Of a stretch of 64,000 nucleotides of DNA, positions 23,830 through 32,431 are shown in pieces. The notes beneath the pieces are model-generated. The model saw nothing but the letters and a program-made list of their open reading frames with translations, was not told the DNA's origin and did not search any database. This DNA is from 13-2-20CM-66-19 sp963824395 (GTDB taxonomy: Bacteria; Pseudomonadota; Gammaproteobacteria; Steroidobacterales; Steroidobacteraceae), in the NCBI GenBank assembly GCA_963824395.1, contig CAWGPF010000005.1, forward strand, positions 310,001 to 374,000. Direction: 5' to 3'. The translations under genes were made by a program, and so were the position numbers. The first letter of the stretch is position 1. Every line of letters begins with the position of its first letter.

Positions 23830-26100
23830 GTGCTGTCCAACGAGCTTGAATACTGTCTGAACGATGCCTTCCATCAGGCGCGCGAGGCACGCCACGAGTA
23901 CCTCACGGTTGAGCATCTGCTGCTCGCCATCCTCGACACCCCGAAGGTGCGCGAGGTGCTGCGCGCCTGCGGCGCGGATCTGGCCAAGTTCAAACAGGAG
24001 CTGAAGGAGCACATCGACCAGTCCACCCCGAAGCTCGAGGAGGGCGAGGAGCGCGAGGTGCAGCCGACGCTCGGTTTCCAGCGCGTGCTGCAGCGCGCCG
24101 TGTTCCACGTGCAGTCGAGCGGCAAGAAGGAAGTGGGCGTCGCCAACGTCCTGGTCGCGATCTTCAGCGAGAAGCAGAGCCACGCGGTGTTCCTCCTGAA
24201 CCGCCGCCACGTCACGCGCCTCGATGTCGTCAACTACATCTCCCACGGCCTCTCGAAGATCGCCGAGGAGAAGACCGACAAGGAGGAGACCGCCGCCGAG
24301 GGCGAGCGCGATCCTGAGGGCGGCAACGCGCTCGAGAAATACACCACCAACCTCAACCGCATGGCGCAGGACGGGCGCATCGACCCGCTCATCGGACGCA
24401 AGCTTGAGGTCGAGCGCACCATCGAGATCCTGTGCCGCCGCCGGAAGAACAACCCCCTCTACGTCGGCGAGGCCGGCGTCGGCAAGACCGCGATCGCGGA
24501 AGGGCTGGCGCGCCTGATCGTCGAGGGCAAGGTGCCCGAGGTGCTCACCGACTCCACCATCTTCGCGCTCGACATGGGCGCGCTCATCGCCGGCACCAAG
24601 TACCGCGGTGACTTCGAGAAGCGCCTGAAGGGCGTCATCACCGAGCTCAAGAAGCTCCCCGGGGCGATCCTCTTCATCGACGAGATCCACACCGTGATCG
24701 GTGCGGGCGCAGCTTCAGGCGGCGTCATGGACGCCTCCAACCTCATAAAGCCCGTGCTCACCAACGGCGAGGTGCGCTGCATCGGCTCGACCACCTACCA
24801 GGAGTACCGCGGCATCTTCGAGAAGGACCACGCCCTGGCGCGGCGCTTCCAGAAGATCGACGTCGTGGAGCCCTCGGTCGCCGAGACCGTGGAGATCCTC
24901 TTTGGCCTCAAGCCGCGTTTCGAGGAGCACCACGGCATCACCTACGCGGACGAGGCCATCCGGGCGGCCGCCGAGCTCGCCGCGCGCCACATCAACGATC
25001 GCCACCTGCCGGACAAGGCCATCGACGTCGTCGATGAGGCCGGCGCCCGGCAGCGCCTGAAGCCGGTCGCCGAGCGCGAGCCGACGGTCGAGGTACGGCA
25101 CATCGAGGACGTGGTGGCGCGCATGGCGAGGATCCCCGCCAAGAGCGTCTCGAGCTCCGACCGCGAGGTGCTGAAGAACCTCGAGCGCAACCTGAAGCTC
25201 GTGATCTTCGGCCAGGACAAGGCCATCGAGGCCTTGAGCGCCTCCATCAAGATGGCGCGCTCGGGCCTCGGTGAGACGCGCAAGCCCGTCGGCAGCTTCC
25301 TCTTCGCAGGCCCGACCGGGGTGGGCAAGACCGAGGTCACGCGCCAGCTCGCCATCGCCATGGGGGTCGAGTTCCTGCGCTTCGACATGTCCGAGTACAT
25401 GGAGCGTCACACGGTGTCGCGCCTGATCGGCGCGCCGCCCGGCTACATCGGCTTCGACCAGGGCGGGCTGCTCACCGAGGCGATCAGCAAGCACCCGCAC
25501 TGCGTGCTGCTCCTCGATGAGATCGAGAAGGCGCATCCGGACGTCTTCAACCTGCTGCTGCAGGTGATGGATCACGGCACGCTCACCGACAACAACGGGC
25601 GCAAGGCCGACTTCCGCCACGTCATCATCGTCATGACTACCAACGCCGGGGCCCAGGAGATGGCCCGCGCCTCGATCGGCTTCATGCAGGCGGACCACGC
25701 GAGCGATGGCATGGAGGCGATCCGCCGCATCTTCACGCCCGAGTTCAGGAACCGCCTCGATGCGGTCATCCAGTTCGCGGCCCTGCAGCCGGCCACCATC
25801 GAGCGCGTGGTCGACAAGATCATCATGGAGGTGGAGCAGCAGCTGGAGGCCAAGGGCGTCTCCATCACCCTCGATGATGCGGCGCGCCGCTGGATTGCCG
25901 AGCGCGGCTATGACCCGAAGATGGGGGCCCGTCCCATGGCGCGCACCATCCAGGAGCACATCAAGCGTCCGCTCGCCGAGGAGCTGCTGTTCGGGCGCCT
26001 CGCCAACGGCGGCCACGTGAAGGTGTCGGTATCCGAGGATGGCACGGAGCTGAAACTCGAGTGCGAGCCGGCGGCGCAGCTGCCGGCCGTGCCCGCCTAG
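23830..26100 (+). CDS. clpA: ATP-dependent Clp protease ATP-binding subunit ClpA
   Basis: This 756-residue AAA+ unfoldase works with ClpP. An N-domain (residues 1-145) binds ClpS. Two AAA modules follow: Walker A GEAGVGKT at about 213-220 and GPTGVGKT at 494-501. A Walker B FIDEIHT is visible in the first module and LLLDEIEKAHPD in the second. The ClpP-binding loop (an IGF/IGL-like tripeptide) falls around ASIGFMQADH. It starts with GTG 23830, preceded by AAGAAAGG. Length and architecture are normal. Confidence 0.97.
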   Translation: MLSNELEYCLNDAFHQAREARHEYLTVEHLLLAILDTPKVREVLRACGADLAKFKQELKEHIDQSTPKLEEGEEREVQPTLGFQRVLQRAVFHVQSSGKKEVGVANVLVAIFSEKQSHAVFLLNRRHVTRLDVVNYISHGLSKIAEEKTDKEETAAEGERDPEGGNALEKYTTNLNRMAQDGRIDPLIGRKLEVERTIEILCRRRKNNPLYVGEAGVGKTAIAEGLARLIVEGKVPEVLTDSTIFALDMGALIAGTKYRGDFEKRLKGVITELKKLPGAILFIDEIHTVIGAGAASGGVMDASNLIKPVLTNGEVRCIGSTTYQEYRGIFEKDHALARRFQKIDVVEPSVAETVEILFGLKPRFEEHHGITYADEAIRAAAELAARHINDRHLPDKAIDVVDEAGARQRLKPVAEREPTVEVRHIEDVVARMARIPAKSVSSSDREVLKNLERNLKLVIFGQDKAIEALSASIKMARSGLGETRKPVGSFLFAGPTGVGKTEVTRQLAIAMGVEFLRFDMSEYMERHTVSRLIGAPPGYIGFDQGGLLTEAISKHPHCVLLLDEIEKAHPDVFNLLLQVMDHGTLTDNNGRKADFRHVIIVMTTNAGAQEMARASIGFMQADHASDGMEAIRRIFTPEFRNRLDAVIQFAALQPATIERVVDKIIMEVEQQLEAKGVSITLDDAARRWIAERGYDPKMGARPMARTIQEHIKRPLAEELLFGRLANGGHVKVSVSEDGTELKLECEPAAQLPAVPA

Positions 26101-26155
26101 GGCTGCTCTTCTTAAGAACGCTAAGGAGAGAGGCGGGGTCCGCCCAAGGGCCCGT

Positions 26156-26374
26156 CTATCGGCCGCGGTAGATGATGCGGCCCTTGGTGAGATCGTAAGG
26201 AGTCATCTCGACGGTCACTGCATCCCCGGTGAGGATGCGGATGTAGTTCTTGCGCATCTTCCCCGAGATATGCGCGGTCACGACGTGGCCGTTCTTGAGC
26301 TTCACGCGGAAAGTGGTGTTCGGCAGGGTCTCGGTGACCTCGCCTTCCATCTGAATCGCGTCTTCTTTGGACAT
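26156..26374 (-). CDS. infA: Translation initiation factor IF-1
   Basis: This 72-residue single-OB-fold protein starts MSKEDAIQMEGEVTETLPN and ends DLTKGRIIYRGR, a near-perfect match to the family. It binds the ribosomal A site during initiation. ATG 26374 is chosen over an upstream in-frame start because the IF-1 N-terminus begins there. It is convergent with clpA and downstream of aat. Confidence 0.97.
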   Translation of the reverse strand: MSKEDAIQMEGEVTETLPNTTFRVKLKNGHVVTAHISGKMRKNYIRILTGDAVTVEMTPYDLTKGRIIYRGR

Positions 26375-26467
26375 ACCGCCCTTAAGCAGTTTCGGGGGCG
26401 CGAATTGGAGCACAAAGCGCGCGCTCCTGGCAATTTGGCCGCATCCCCGGCGCCAGCCACGCACGCC

Positions 26468-27160
26468 CTAGGGGTTCGAGAATCCCCTGACGGGGGCGCG
26501 TGCGTGTTCGGCGAGCAGCGCCTGGAACTGGCTGCGCGGGATGGTGCGGGCGCCGAGGCTCGCCAGGTGGCGCGAGGGCAGCTGGCAGTCGATGACCGCA
26601 AGATTATGGCTGCGGCACAGCGCCACGAGGTGCGCGAGGGCCGCCTTGGAGGCATCGCGCGCACGGCTGAACATCGACTCGCCGAAGAACACCCCGCCCA
26701 GGCGTACCCCGTAGAGGCCCCCGGCGAGCTCACCCTCGCGATGCACCTCGATGCTGTGGGCATGGCCCAGGTGATGCAGGTCGAGGTACGCCTGGCGCAT
26801 CTCGCTCGTGATCCAGGTGCCGGGGCTTGCCGCGCGCGGCGCCGCGCAGCCATCGATGACGCCCGCGAAGTCCCGGTCAACGGATGCCACGAAGCCTGCG
26901 TTGCGCAGCGTCTTGGCAAGGCTGCGGCTGAGCCGGAACTCCTCCGGAAACAGCACCGCGCGCGGATCCGGCGCCCACCACAGCACCGGCTGCCCCGGGG
27001 AGTACCAGGGGAAGATGCCGCGGCGATAGGCGGCGATGAGCCGCTCGGGGGAGAGGTCCCCGCCGGCGGCGAGCAGGCCCGCGGGCTCCTCCAGGGCCTG
27101 CTCGGGGGGCGGGAACCACTCGGGCGCATCGTGCGGGGAGAGCCAGGTGATGGTCCTCAC
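26468..27160 (-). CDS. aat: Leucyl/phenylalanyl-tRNA-protein transferase
   Basis: This 230-residue transferase attaches Leu or Phe to proteins with N-terminal Lys or Arg, creating primary N-degrons read by ClpS. Family motifs seen are GLLAAGGDLSPERLIAAYRRGIFPWY near residue 28, VLWWAPDPRAVLFP, the catalytic-site region SIEVH-x-GELAGGLYGVRLGGVFFGESMFS, and IDCQ in the C-terminal GNAT-like half. Its start overlaps the end of the following (upstream-transcribed) GNAT-type gene by 4 bp, so the two form an operon. With clpS and clpA adjacent, the complete N-degron route is clustered. Confidence 0.97.
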   Translation of the reverse strand: MRTITWLSPHDAPEWFPPPEQALEEPAGLLAAGGDLSPERLIAAYRRGIFPWYSPGQPVLWWAPDPRAVLFPEEFRLSRSLAKTLRNAGFVASVDRDFAGVIDGCAAPRAASPGTWITSEMRQAYLDLHHLGHAHSIEVHREGELAGGLYGVRLGGVFFGESMFSRARDASKAALAHLVALCRSHNLAVIDCQLPSRHLASLGARTIPRSQFQALLAEHARAPVRGFSNP

Positions 27161-28320
27161 ACGGCCGGCCCCGTGCCGCGGCGGTCGCGGAAGGGCACGT
27201 GGGCCTGCACCTCGTGCGCGTAGGCCTCAACCGCCGCGCCCTCCTGCGCGAGGTAATCGGCGATCGCGGCCCGGAAGCGCGGGTCGGCGATGTAATGCGC
27301 CGACCAGGTGAGCGTCGGCTCGAAGCCGCGGCTCACCTTGTGTTCCCCCTGCGTGCCGGGCTCGAAGCGGCGCAGGCCGCGCTCGATGCAGAACTCGATC
27401 CCCTGGTGGTAGCAGGTCTCGAAGTGCAGGCTGTGGTAGTCGGCCGCCGCGCCCCAGTAGCGGCCGAAGAGGGCATCGGCACTCATGAAGAAGATCGCCG
27501 TCGCCACGATCACGCGCCCCTGCAGCGCGAGCTTCACCATCAGCGAGTCAGGCGAGGTGCGGGCGATCTCGCTGAAGAAGGCACGCGTGAGATACGGCTC
27601 GTGTCCGTGGCGCAGGAAGGTGTCCCGGTGCAGCTCGTAGATGCGGTCGAGGAGCGCCTCATCGAGCGCCCCGCCCATGCGCGTCTCAAAGCGCACGCCG
27701 GCTTCCGCCACCCGGCGCCGCTCGCGCCGTGCCTTCTTGCGCTTCTCGGCCGTGAAGGTTTCAAGGTAGGCCTCGAAGCTGGCGTAGCCGTGGTTGCTCC
27801 AGTGAAACTGGCAGTCCCGCCGCAGCAGCCAGCCGCGTGCCTCGCACGCCTCTCGCGCAGGCTCGTCCAGAAACAGCGCATGCACGCTCGAGAGGCCGTG
27901 CCCCTCGGCGTGCTCCTCGAGCCTGGCGAGCAGCCGTGCGGCGAGCGCGGCGCGCGGCAGGTCCGGGCGCACGAGCAGGCGCGGTCCGGTCGCCGGCGTG
28001 AAGGGGGCGGCGAGGGTGAGCTTCGGGTAGTAGTGCCGCCCGATGCGCTCGTAGGCCTTCGCCCAGGCGAAGTCGAAGACGAACTCCCCGTAGGAGTGCG
28101 ACTTGACGAAGGTCGCGGCCGCCGCGGCCAGTCCCGCCGCGTCGTGCAGCGTCAGGTAGCGCGGCTGCCAGCCGGTGCGCCCGCCGACGCAGTGGTTGCG
28201 CTCGAGGGCGGCCAGGAACTCGTGGCGCGTGAAGGGATTGTCGCCCGCGCCGAGCGCGTTCCAGTGCTTCGGGTCAAGCTCCAGAATGCTCGCATGGATT
28301 TGCGCCGTGTCCCTGGGCAT
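27157..28320 (-). CDS. GNAT/FemAB-like peptidyl or N-acyl transferase family protein
   Basis: This 387-residue protein is of the FemAB-like (PF04339-type) branch of the GNAT superfamily. Recognisable stretches are NPFTRHEFLAALERNHCVGGRTGWQPRYL, KSHSYGEFVFDFAWA, RRDCQFHWSNHGYASFEAYLETFTAEKRKKARRERR, and CYHQGIEFCIERGLRRFEPGTQGEHKVSRGFEP. These are typical of a widespread family whose gene often lies beside aat. The biochemical reaction is not established. It overlaps aat by 4 bp. By fold and context it may modify N-terminal residues or an amino-acyl acceptor, which is inference. Confidence 0.85.
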   Translation of the reverse strand: MPRDTAQIHASILELDPKHWNALGAGDNPFTRHEFLAALERNHCVGGRTGWQPRYLTLHDAAGLAAAAATFVKSHSYGEFVFDFAWAKAYERIGRHYYPKLTLAAPFTPATGPRLLVRPDLPRAALAARLLARLEEHAEGHGLSSVHALFLDEPAREACEARGWLLRRDCQFHWSNHGYASFEAYLETFTAEKRKKARRERRRVAEAGVRFETRMGGALDEALLDRIYELHRDTFLRHGHEPYLTRAFFSEIARTSPDSLMVKLALQGRVIVATAIFFMSADALFGRYWGAAADYHSLHFETCYHQGIEFCIERGLRRFEPGTQGEHKVSRGFEPTLTWSAHYIADPRFRAAIADYLAQEGAAVEAYAHEVQAHVPFRDRRGTGPAV

Positions 28321-28346
28321 GTCTTTCTATATAAGGGGTGTGCGCG

Positions 28347-29318
28347 TTAGCTGCCGCTGCGCGTGTCGAGCATCTCCAGGTAACGGTCCGCATCGAGGGC
28401 CGCCATGCAGCCGGCGCCCGCCGAGCTGATCGCCTGGCGGTAGACGTGGTCCGCCACGTCGCCCGCGGCAAACACCCCCGGGATGCTCGTGGCGGTGGCA
28501 TTGCCCTCGGTGCCGCTCCTGATGGCAAGATAGCCGCCCTCATGCATCGCGAGCTGTCCGTGGAAGAGGGTGGTGTTGGGCGTGTGGCCGATGGCGATGA
28601 AGAGCCCGGTGACGGCAAGCTTGCGCGTCGCGTCCCCCTGGGAGGCGCGGATGCGTACCCCGGTGACCCCTGAATCATCACCCAGCACCTCATCGATGGT
28701 GTGGTTCCAGATGACCGACATCTTGCCGGCCTCGACCTCCTTGAAGAGCCGGTCCTGCATGATCTTCTCCGCGCGCAGCTTGTCGCGGCGATGGATCAGC
28801 GTCACGTGCGCTGCGATGTGGGAGAGGTAGAGCGCCTCCTCGACCGCGGTGTTGCCGCCGCCGACGATCGCGACCTTCTGGCCGCGGAAGAAGAAGCCAT
28901 CACAGGTGGCGCAGGCGGAGACGCCGCGGCCGCGGTGCTGCTCCTCGGAGGGCAGGCCGAGGTACTTCGCGGTCGCGCCCGTGGCCACGATGAGGGCATC
29001 GCAGGTGTAGGTGCCCGAGTCACCGATGAGGCGCAACGGCCGCGATTTCAGGTCCGCGGTATGGATGTGGTCGTTCACGATCTGCGTGTTGAAGCGCTCG
29101 GCGTGATGCTTCATGCGCTCCATCAGGGCCGGCCCCTGCAGGCCCTCAACGTCCCCGGGCCAGTTGTCCACATCCGTCGTGGTCATGAGCTGCCCGCCCT
29201 GCTCAAGACCGGTGAGCAGCAGCGGGTTGCGGTTGGCCCGTGCCGCATACACGGCCGCGCTGTAGCCGGCGGGTCCTGAACCCAGAATGATGAGGCGGCT
29301 GTGCCGGGGTGTCGTCAT
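28347..29318 (-). CDS. trxB: Thioredoxin reductase
   Basis: This 323-residue flavoenzyme transfers electrons from NADPH to thioredoxin. FAD-binding GSGPAGYSAAVYAARA is at 13-28, the redox-active CATC at 136-139 (followed by DG), the NADPH motif GGGNTAVEEALYLS near residue 154, and the C-terminal FAD motif PGVFAAGDVADHVYRQAISSAGAGCMAA. ATG 29318 is preceded by AAGGGAG; the longer frame upstream has no conserved residues. It is divergent from ftsK. Confidence 0.97.
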   Translation of the reverse strand: MTTPRHSRLIILGSGPAGYSAAVYAARANRNPLLLTGLEQGGQLMTTTDVDNWPGDVEGLQGPALMERMKHHAERFNTQIVNDHIHTADLKSRPLRLIGDSGTYTCDALIVATGATAKYLGLPSEEQHRGRGVSACATCDGFFFRGQKVAIVGGGNTAVEEALYLSHIAAHVTLIHRRDKLRAEKIMQDRLFKEVEAGKMSVIWNHTIDEVLGDDSGVTGVRIRASQGDATRKLAVTGLFIAIGHTPNTTLFHGQLAMHEGGYLAIRSGTEGNATATSIPGVFAAGDVADHVYRQAISSAGAGCMAALDADRYLEMLDTRSGS

Positions 29319-29362
29319 GCGGCTCCCTTGGAATGAAGGTCTCGGGCGATGGTACCAAGCCC

Positions 29363-29368
29363 TATAAT
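29363..29368 (+). promoter_or_regulatory. Probable -10 box of ftsK
   Basis: A consensus TATAAT lies 35 bp before the TTG start of ftsK, in the 85-bp trxB/ftsK divergent gap. No clear -35 element is found at standard spacing. Confidence 0.45.
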
Positions 29369-29403
29369 GGTGGCCGTCTATCTTACGATGGAGATGCACC
29401 GGT

Positions 29404-31725
29404 TTGGCTGAATCCTCCGCACAGGCGCGCCAGGGCGCACGCTTTTCATCGGCCGTGAGCCGCGGCCTGCGCGAAAGCGCGGTCATCGCCATCGCCATCG
29501 TGGCGCTGGTGCTGTTGCTCGCGCTCGCGAGCTACAGCCCCGATGACCCGGGCTTCTCCTTCACCGGCAGCGCAAGCCCCGTGCACAACCGCATCGGGGT
29601 CATCGGCGCGTGGCTGGCGGACGTACTCTTCTTCCTCTTCGGGCGCCCGGCGTTCCTGTTCCCGGTGATGCTCGGCCTCGCCTGCGTGGGCCTGCAGCGA
29701 CGCATCCGCACCGAGTCGCCCTCGCGCGCCAACAGCGCGGTGCGCATCGCCGGCTTCCTCCTGGTGCTGATCGCCAGCTGTGCGCTCACGACGCTGCACT
29801 GGCAGCCGGGCGTGCTGCGCCAGAGCGCCGGCGGGGTCGTGGGAGCGGCCGTCGGCGGCGGGCTCGCCGCGGGACTGGACTTCCTCGGCGCGACTCTGCT
29901 TTTGATCGCGGCGTGGATGGCGGGGCTGTCGCTCGCCTTCGGGGTCTCCTGGTTCACGATCATGGACCGCACCGGCGCGCTCGCCTGGTCGGGCATCGCG
30001 TGGCTGCGGGGGCGACTTGCCTCCTCGCGCGATGCCGCCGAAGGGCGCGAGCGCAAGCAGGCCCGCAAGGAGGCGGTTGAGACCTCGCAGAAGAAGTCCG
30101 CGACGCGCGCGCCACCGCGCATCGAGCCCCCGACGCCGATCGTGGAGAAGAGCGCGCGCGTTGAGCGCGAGCGGCAGGTGCCGCTGTTCGATCCGCCCAA
30201 GGCCAACGAGCTGCCGCCGCTGAAGCTGCTCGATGATCCGCCGCCGCGCGAGCCGCTGTACTCGGCCGAGGCGCTCGAGGCGCTCTCGCGCCTGGTGGAG
30301 ATGAAGCTCAAGGACTTCGGCATCGAGGTCGAGGTGGTCGCCGTGCAGCCGGGGCCCGTGGTGACGCGCTTCGAGCTGCGGCCCGCTCCCGGGGTGAAGG
30401 CGAGCCAGATCACCGCGCTTGCCAAGGACCTGGCGCGCGCGCTGTCGGTCCTGAGCGTGCGCGTGGTGGAAGTCATCCCCGGCAAGAGCGTCATGGGGCT
30501 GGAGATCGCCAACGAGAAGCGCGAGGTGGTCACCTTCGGGGAGATCATCCGCTCCAAGGCCTACGATGAGCTGCATTCACCGCTCGCGCTCGCCCTGGGC
30601 AAGGACATCGGCGGGCAGCCGATGGTGGCGGATCTGGCGCGCATGCCACACCTGCTCATCGCCGGCACCACCGGCTCGGGCAAGTCGGTGGGCATCAACT
30701 CGATGGTGCTGTCACTCCTTTACAAGTCAACCGCCGAGCACGTGCGGCTGATCATGATCGACCCGAAGATGCTCGAGCTGTCGGTGTACGAGGGCATCCC
30801 GCACCTGCTGGCGCCGGTCGTCACCGACATGAAGCAGGCCGCCAATGCCCTGCGCTGGTGCGTCGCGGAGATGGAGCGCCGTTACCAGCTGATGGCGGCC
30901 CTGGGCGTGCGCAACATCTCCGGCTTCAACCGCAAGGTGAAGGACGCGAGCGACGCCGGCAAGCCGATCCGCGACCCGGTGATGATGCTGCGGGCGGCCA
31001 ATGATCCCTCCATCGACCAGCGCGATATCCAGGACCTGACACCGCTTCCCTACATCGTAGTGGTCGTCGATGAGCTCGCTGATCTCATGATGATCGTCGG
31101 CAAGAAGGTCGAGGAGCTGATCACGCGCCTGGCGCAGAAGGCGCGCGCCTCGGGGCTGCACCTGATCCTCGCCACGCAGCGCCCCTCCGTGGACGTCATC
31201 ACCGGCCTCATCAAGGCCAACATTCCCTGCCGCATCGCCTTCCAGGTGTCCGCGCGCGTCGACTCGCGCACCATCCTCGACCAGATGGGGGCGGAGACCC
31301 TGCTCGGGCACGGCGACATGCTCTACCTGCCGCCCGGCACGTCGCTGCCGACGCGCGTGCACGGCGCCTTCGTGTCCGACCAGGAGGTGCACCGCGTGGT
31401 GAATGCACTCAAGACCTCCACGCCCCCGAACTATATCGAGGAGGTGCTCTCGGGTCCGAGCGCCCCGATCCCGGGACTTGCCGGGGAGGAGGGCGAGGGC
31501 GGCTCGGCCGGCGAGAGCGCGGAATCCGACCCGCTCTACGATGAGGCCGTGCGCATCGTCACAACCGAGCGCAAGCCCTCCATTTCCTACGTGCAGCGGC
31601 GGCTGAAGATCGGCTACAACCGCGCCGCGCGGCTGCTGGAGGCGATGGAGATCGCAGGACTCGTGGGTCCTTTGCAGTCGAACGGCGGCCGCGACGTGCT
31701 GGCCCCGCCGCCGCCGAAGGACTAG
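29404..31725 (+). CDS. ftsK: DNA translocase FtsK
   Basis: This 773-residue protein coordinates chromosome dimer resolution with division. Four hydrophobic segments in the first 185 residues form the membrane domain (e.g. SAVIAIAIVALVLLLALAS). A short charged linker (about 200-285) leads to the alpha/beta motor, with Walker A GTTGSGKS at about 421-428 and Walker B YIVVVVDELADLM. The C-terminal winged-helix gamma domain (about 700-765, DEAVRIVTTERKPSISYVQRRLKIGYNRAARLLEAME) recognises KOPS. The start is TTG 29404 with GGAG 10 nt upstream; a nearer ATG is out of frame. It heads ftsK-lolA-rarA-serS. Confidence 0.96.
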   Translation: MAESSAQARQGARFSSAVSRGLRESAVIAIAIVALVLLLALASYSPDDPGFSFTGSASPVHNRIGVIGAWLADVLFFLFGRPAFLFPVMLGLACVGLQRRIRTESPSRANSAVRIAGFLLVLIASCALTTLHWQPGVLRQSAGGVVGAAVGGGLAAGLDFLGATLLLIAAWMAGLSLAFGVSWFTIMDRTGALAWSGIAWLRGRLASSRDAAEGRERKQARKEAVETSQKKSATRAPPRIEPPTPIVEKSARVERERQVPLFDPPKANELPPLKLLDDPPPREPLYSAEALEALSRLVEMKLKDFGIEVEVVAVQPGPVVTRFELRPAPGVKASQITALAKDLARALSVLSVRVVEVIPGKSVMGLEIANEKREVVTFGEIIRSKAYDELHSPLALALGKDIGGQPMVADLARMPHLLIAGTTGSGKSVGINSMVLSLLYKSTAEHVRLIMIDPKMLELSVYEGIPHLLAPVVTDMKQAANALRWCVAEMERRYQLMAALGVRNISGFNRKVKDASDAGKPIRDPVMMLRAANDPSIDQRDIQDLTPLPYIVVVVDELADLMMIVGKKVEELITRLAQKARASGLHLILATQRPSVDVITGLIKANIPCRIAFQVSARVDSRTILDQMGAETLLGHGDMLYLPPGTSLPTRVHGAFVSDQEVHRVVNALKTSTPPNYIEEVLSGPSAPIPGLAGEEGEGGSAGESAESDPLYDEAVRIVTTERKPSISYVQRRLKIGYNRAARLLEAMEIAGLVGPLQSNGGRDVLAPPPPKD

Positions 31726-31729
31726 TCGC

Positions 31730-32410
31730 ATGGCGGGCCAACCCTCCTTGCGTGTTGCGGCACGGCGCTTGTGGCGCGCGCTCGCGGCCGCGGCCCTCAC
31801 CGCCGGCGCCCTTGCCGCGCACGCCGCGGCGACGCCACTGGATGCGTACCTGGATAACCTCAAGACCCTGCGCGCGAACTTCCTGCAGACCCTTGCCGAC
31901 CCGCATGGGCGAGAGATCGACCGCGCCACCGGCACGCTCATCGTCTCGCGCCCGGGCAAGTTCAGCTGGGACATCCACCCGCAGACTGCAAGCGGCGGCA
32001 CCACCGGTGCCGGGCAGCTCATGGTGTGCGATGGCACGAACCTGTGGTTCCTCGACCGCGACCTGAAGCAGGTCACGGTGAAGCCCGTGGACGCAGCGCT
32101 CACGCAAACGCCGGCGATGCTCTTATCCGGCACCGCAGACCTCAGGCAGAACTTCAAGATCACCCCGGCCGGCACCCGCACCGGACTCGAATGGGTGCTG
32201 GCGGAGCCAACCGGCACCGATGCCGACTTCCGCAGCGCACTGTTCGGCTTCGCCAACGGCGAGCTCAGGCGCATGATCGTCGAGGACAAGCTCGGGCAGA
32301 CCGCAACCATCCTCTTCGAGAAGGTCACGCGCAACGTGGCGGTCGCGCCCGCCGATGTGAGCTTCACGCCCCCGAAGGATGTCGATGTCATCGGCACCCC
32401 TCACCCCTGA
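31730..32410 (+). CDS. lolA: Outer-membrane lipoprotein carrier protein LolA
   Basis: This 226-residue periplasmic chaperone carries lipoproteins from LolCDE to LolB. A Sec signal peptide runs to about residue 34 (LTAGALAAHAAA). The mature protein has the LolA fold markers LRANFLQTL, GTLIVSRPGKFSWDIH, WFLDRDLKQVTVKPVD and the C-terminal VSFTPPKDVDVI. It starts 4 bp after the ftsK stop and is surely co-transcribed. The start codon and order are as in E. coli. Confidence 0.95.
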   Translation: MAGQPSLRVAARRLWRALAAAALTAGALAAHAAATPLDAYLDNLKTLRANFLQTLADPHGREIDRATGTLIVSRPGKFSWDIHPQTASGGTTGAGQLMVCDGTNLWFLDRDLKQVTVKPVDAALTQTPAMLLSGTADLRQNFKITPAGTRTGLEWVLAEPTGTDADFRSALFGFANGELRRMIVEDKLGQTATILFEKVTRNVAVAPADVSFTPPKDVDVIGTPHP

Positions 32411-32431
32411 GGCGCTGATCCGCCGCGCGCC

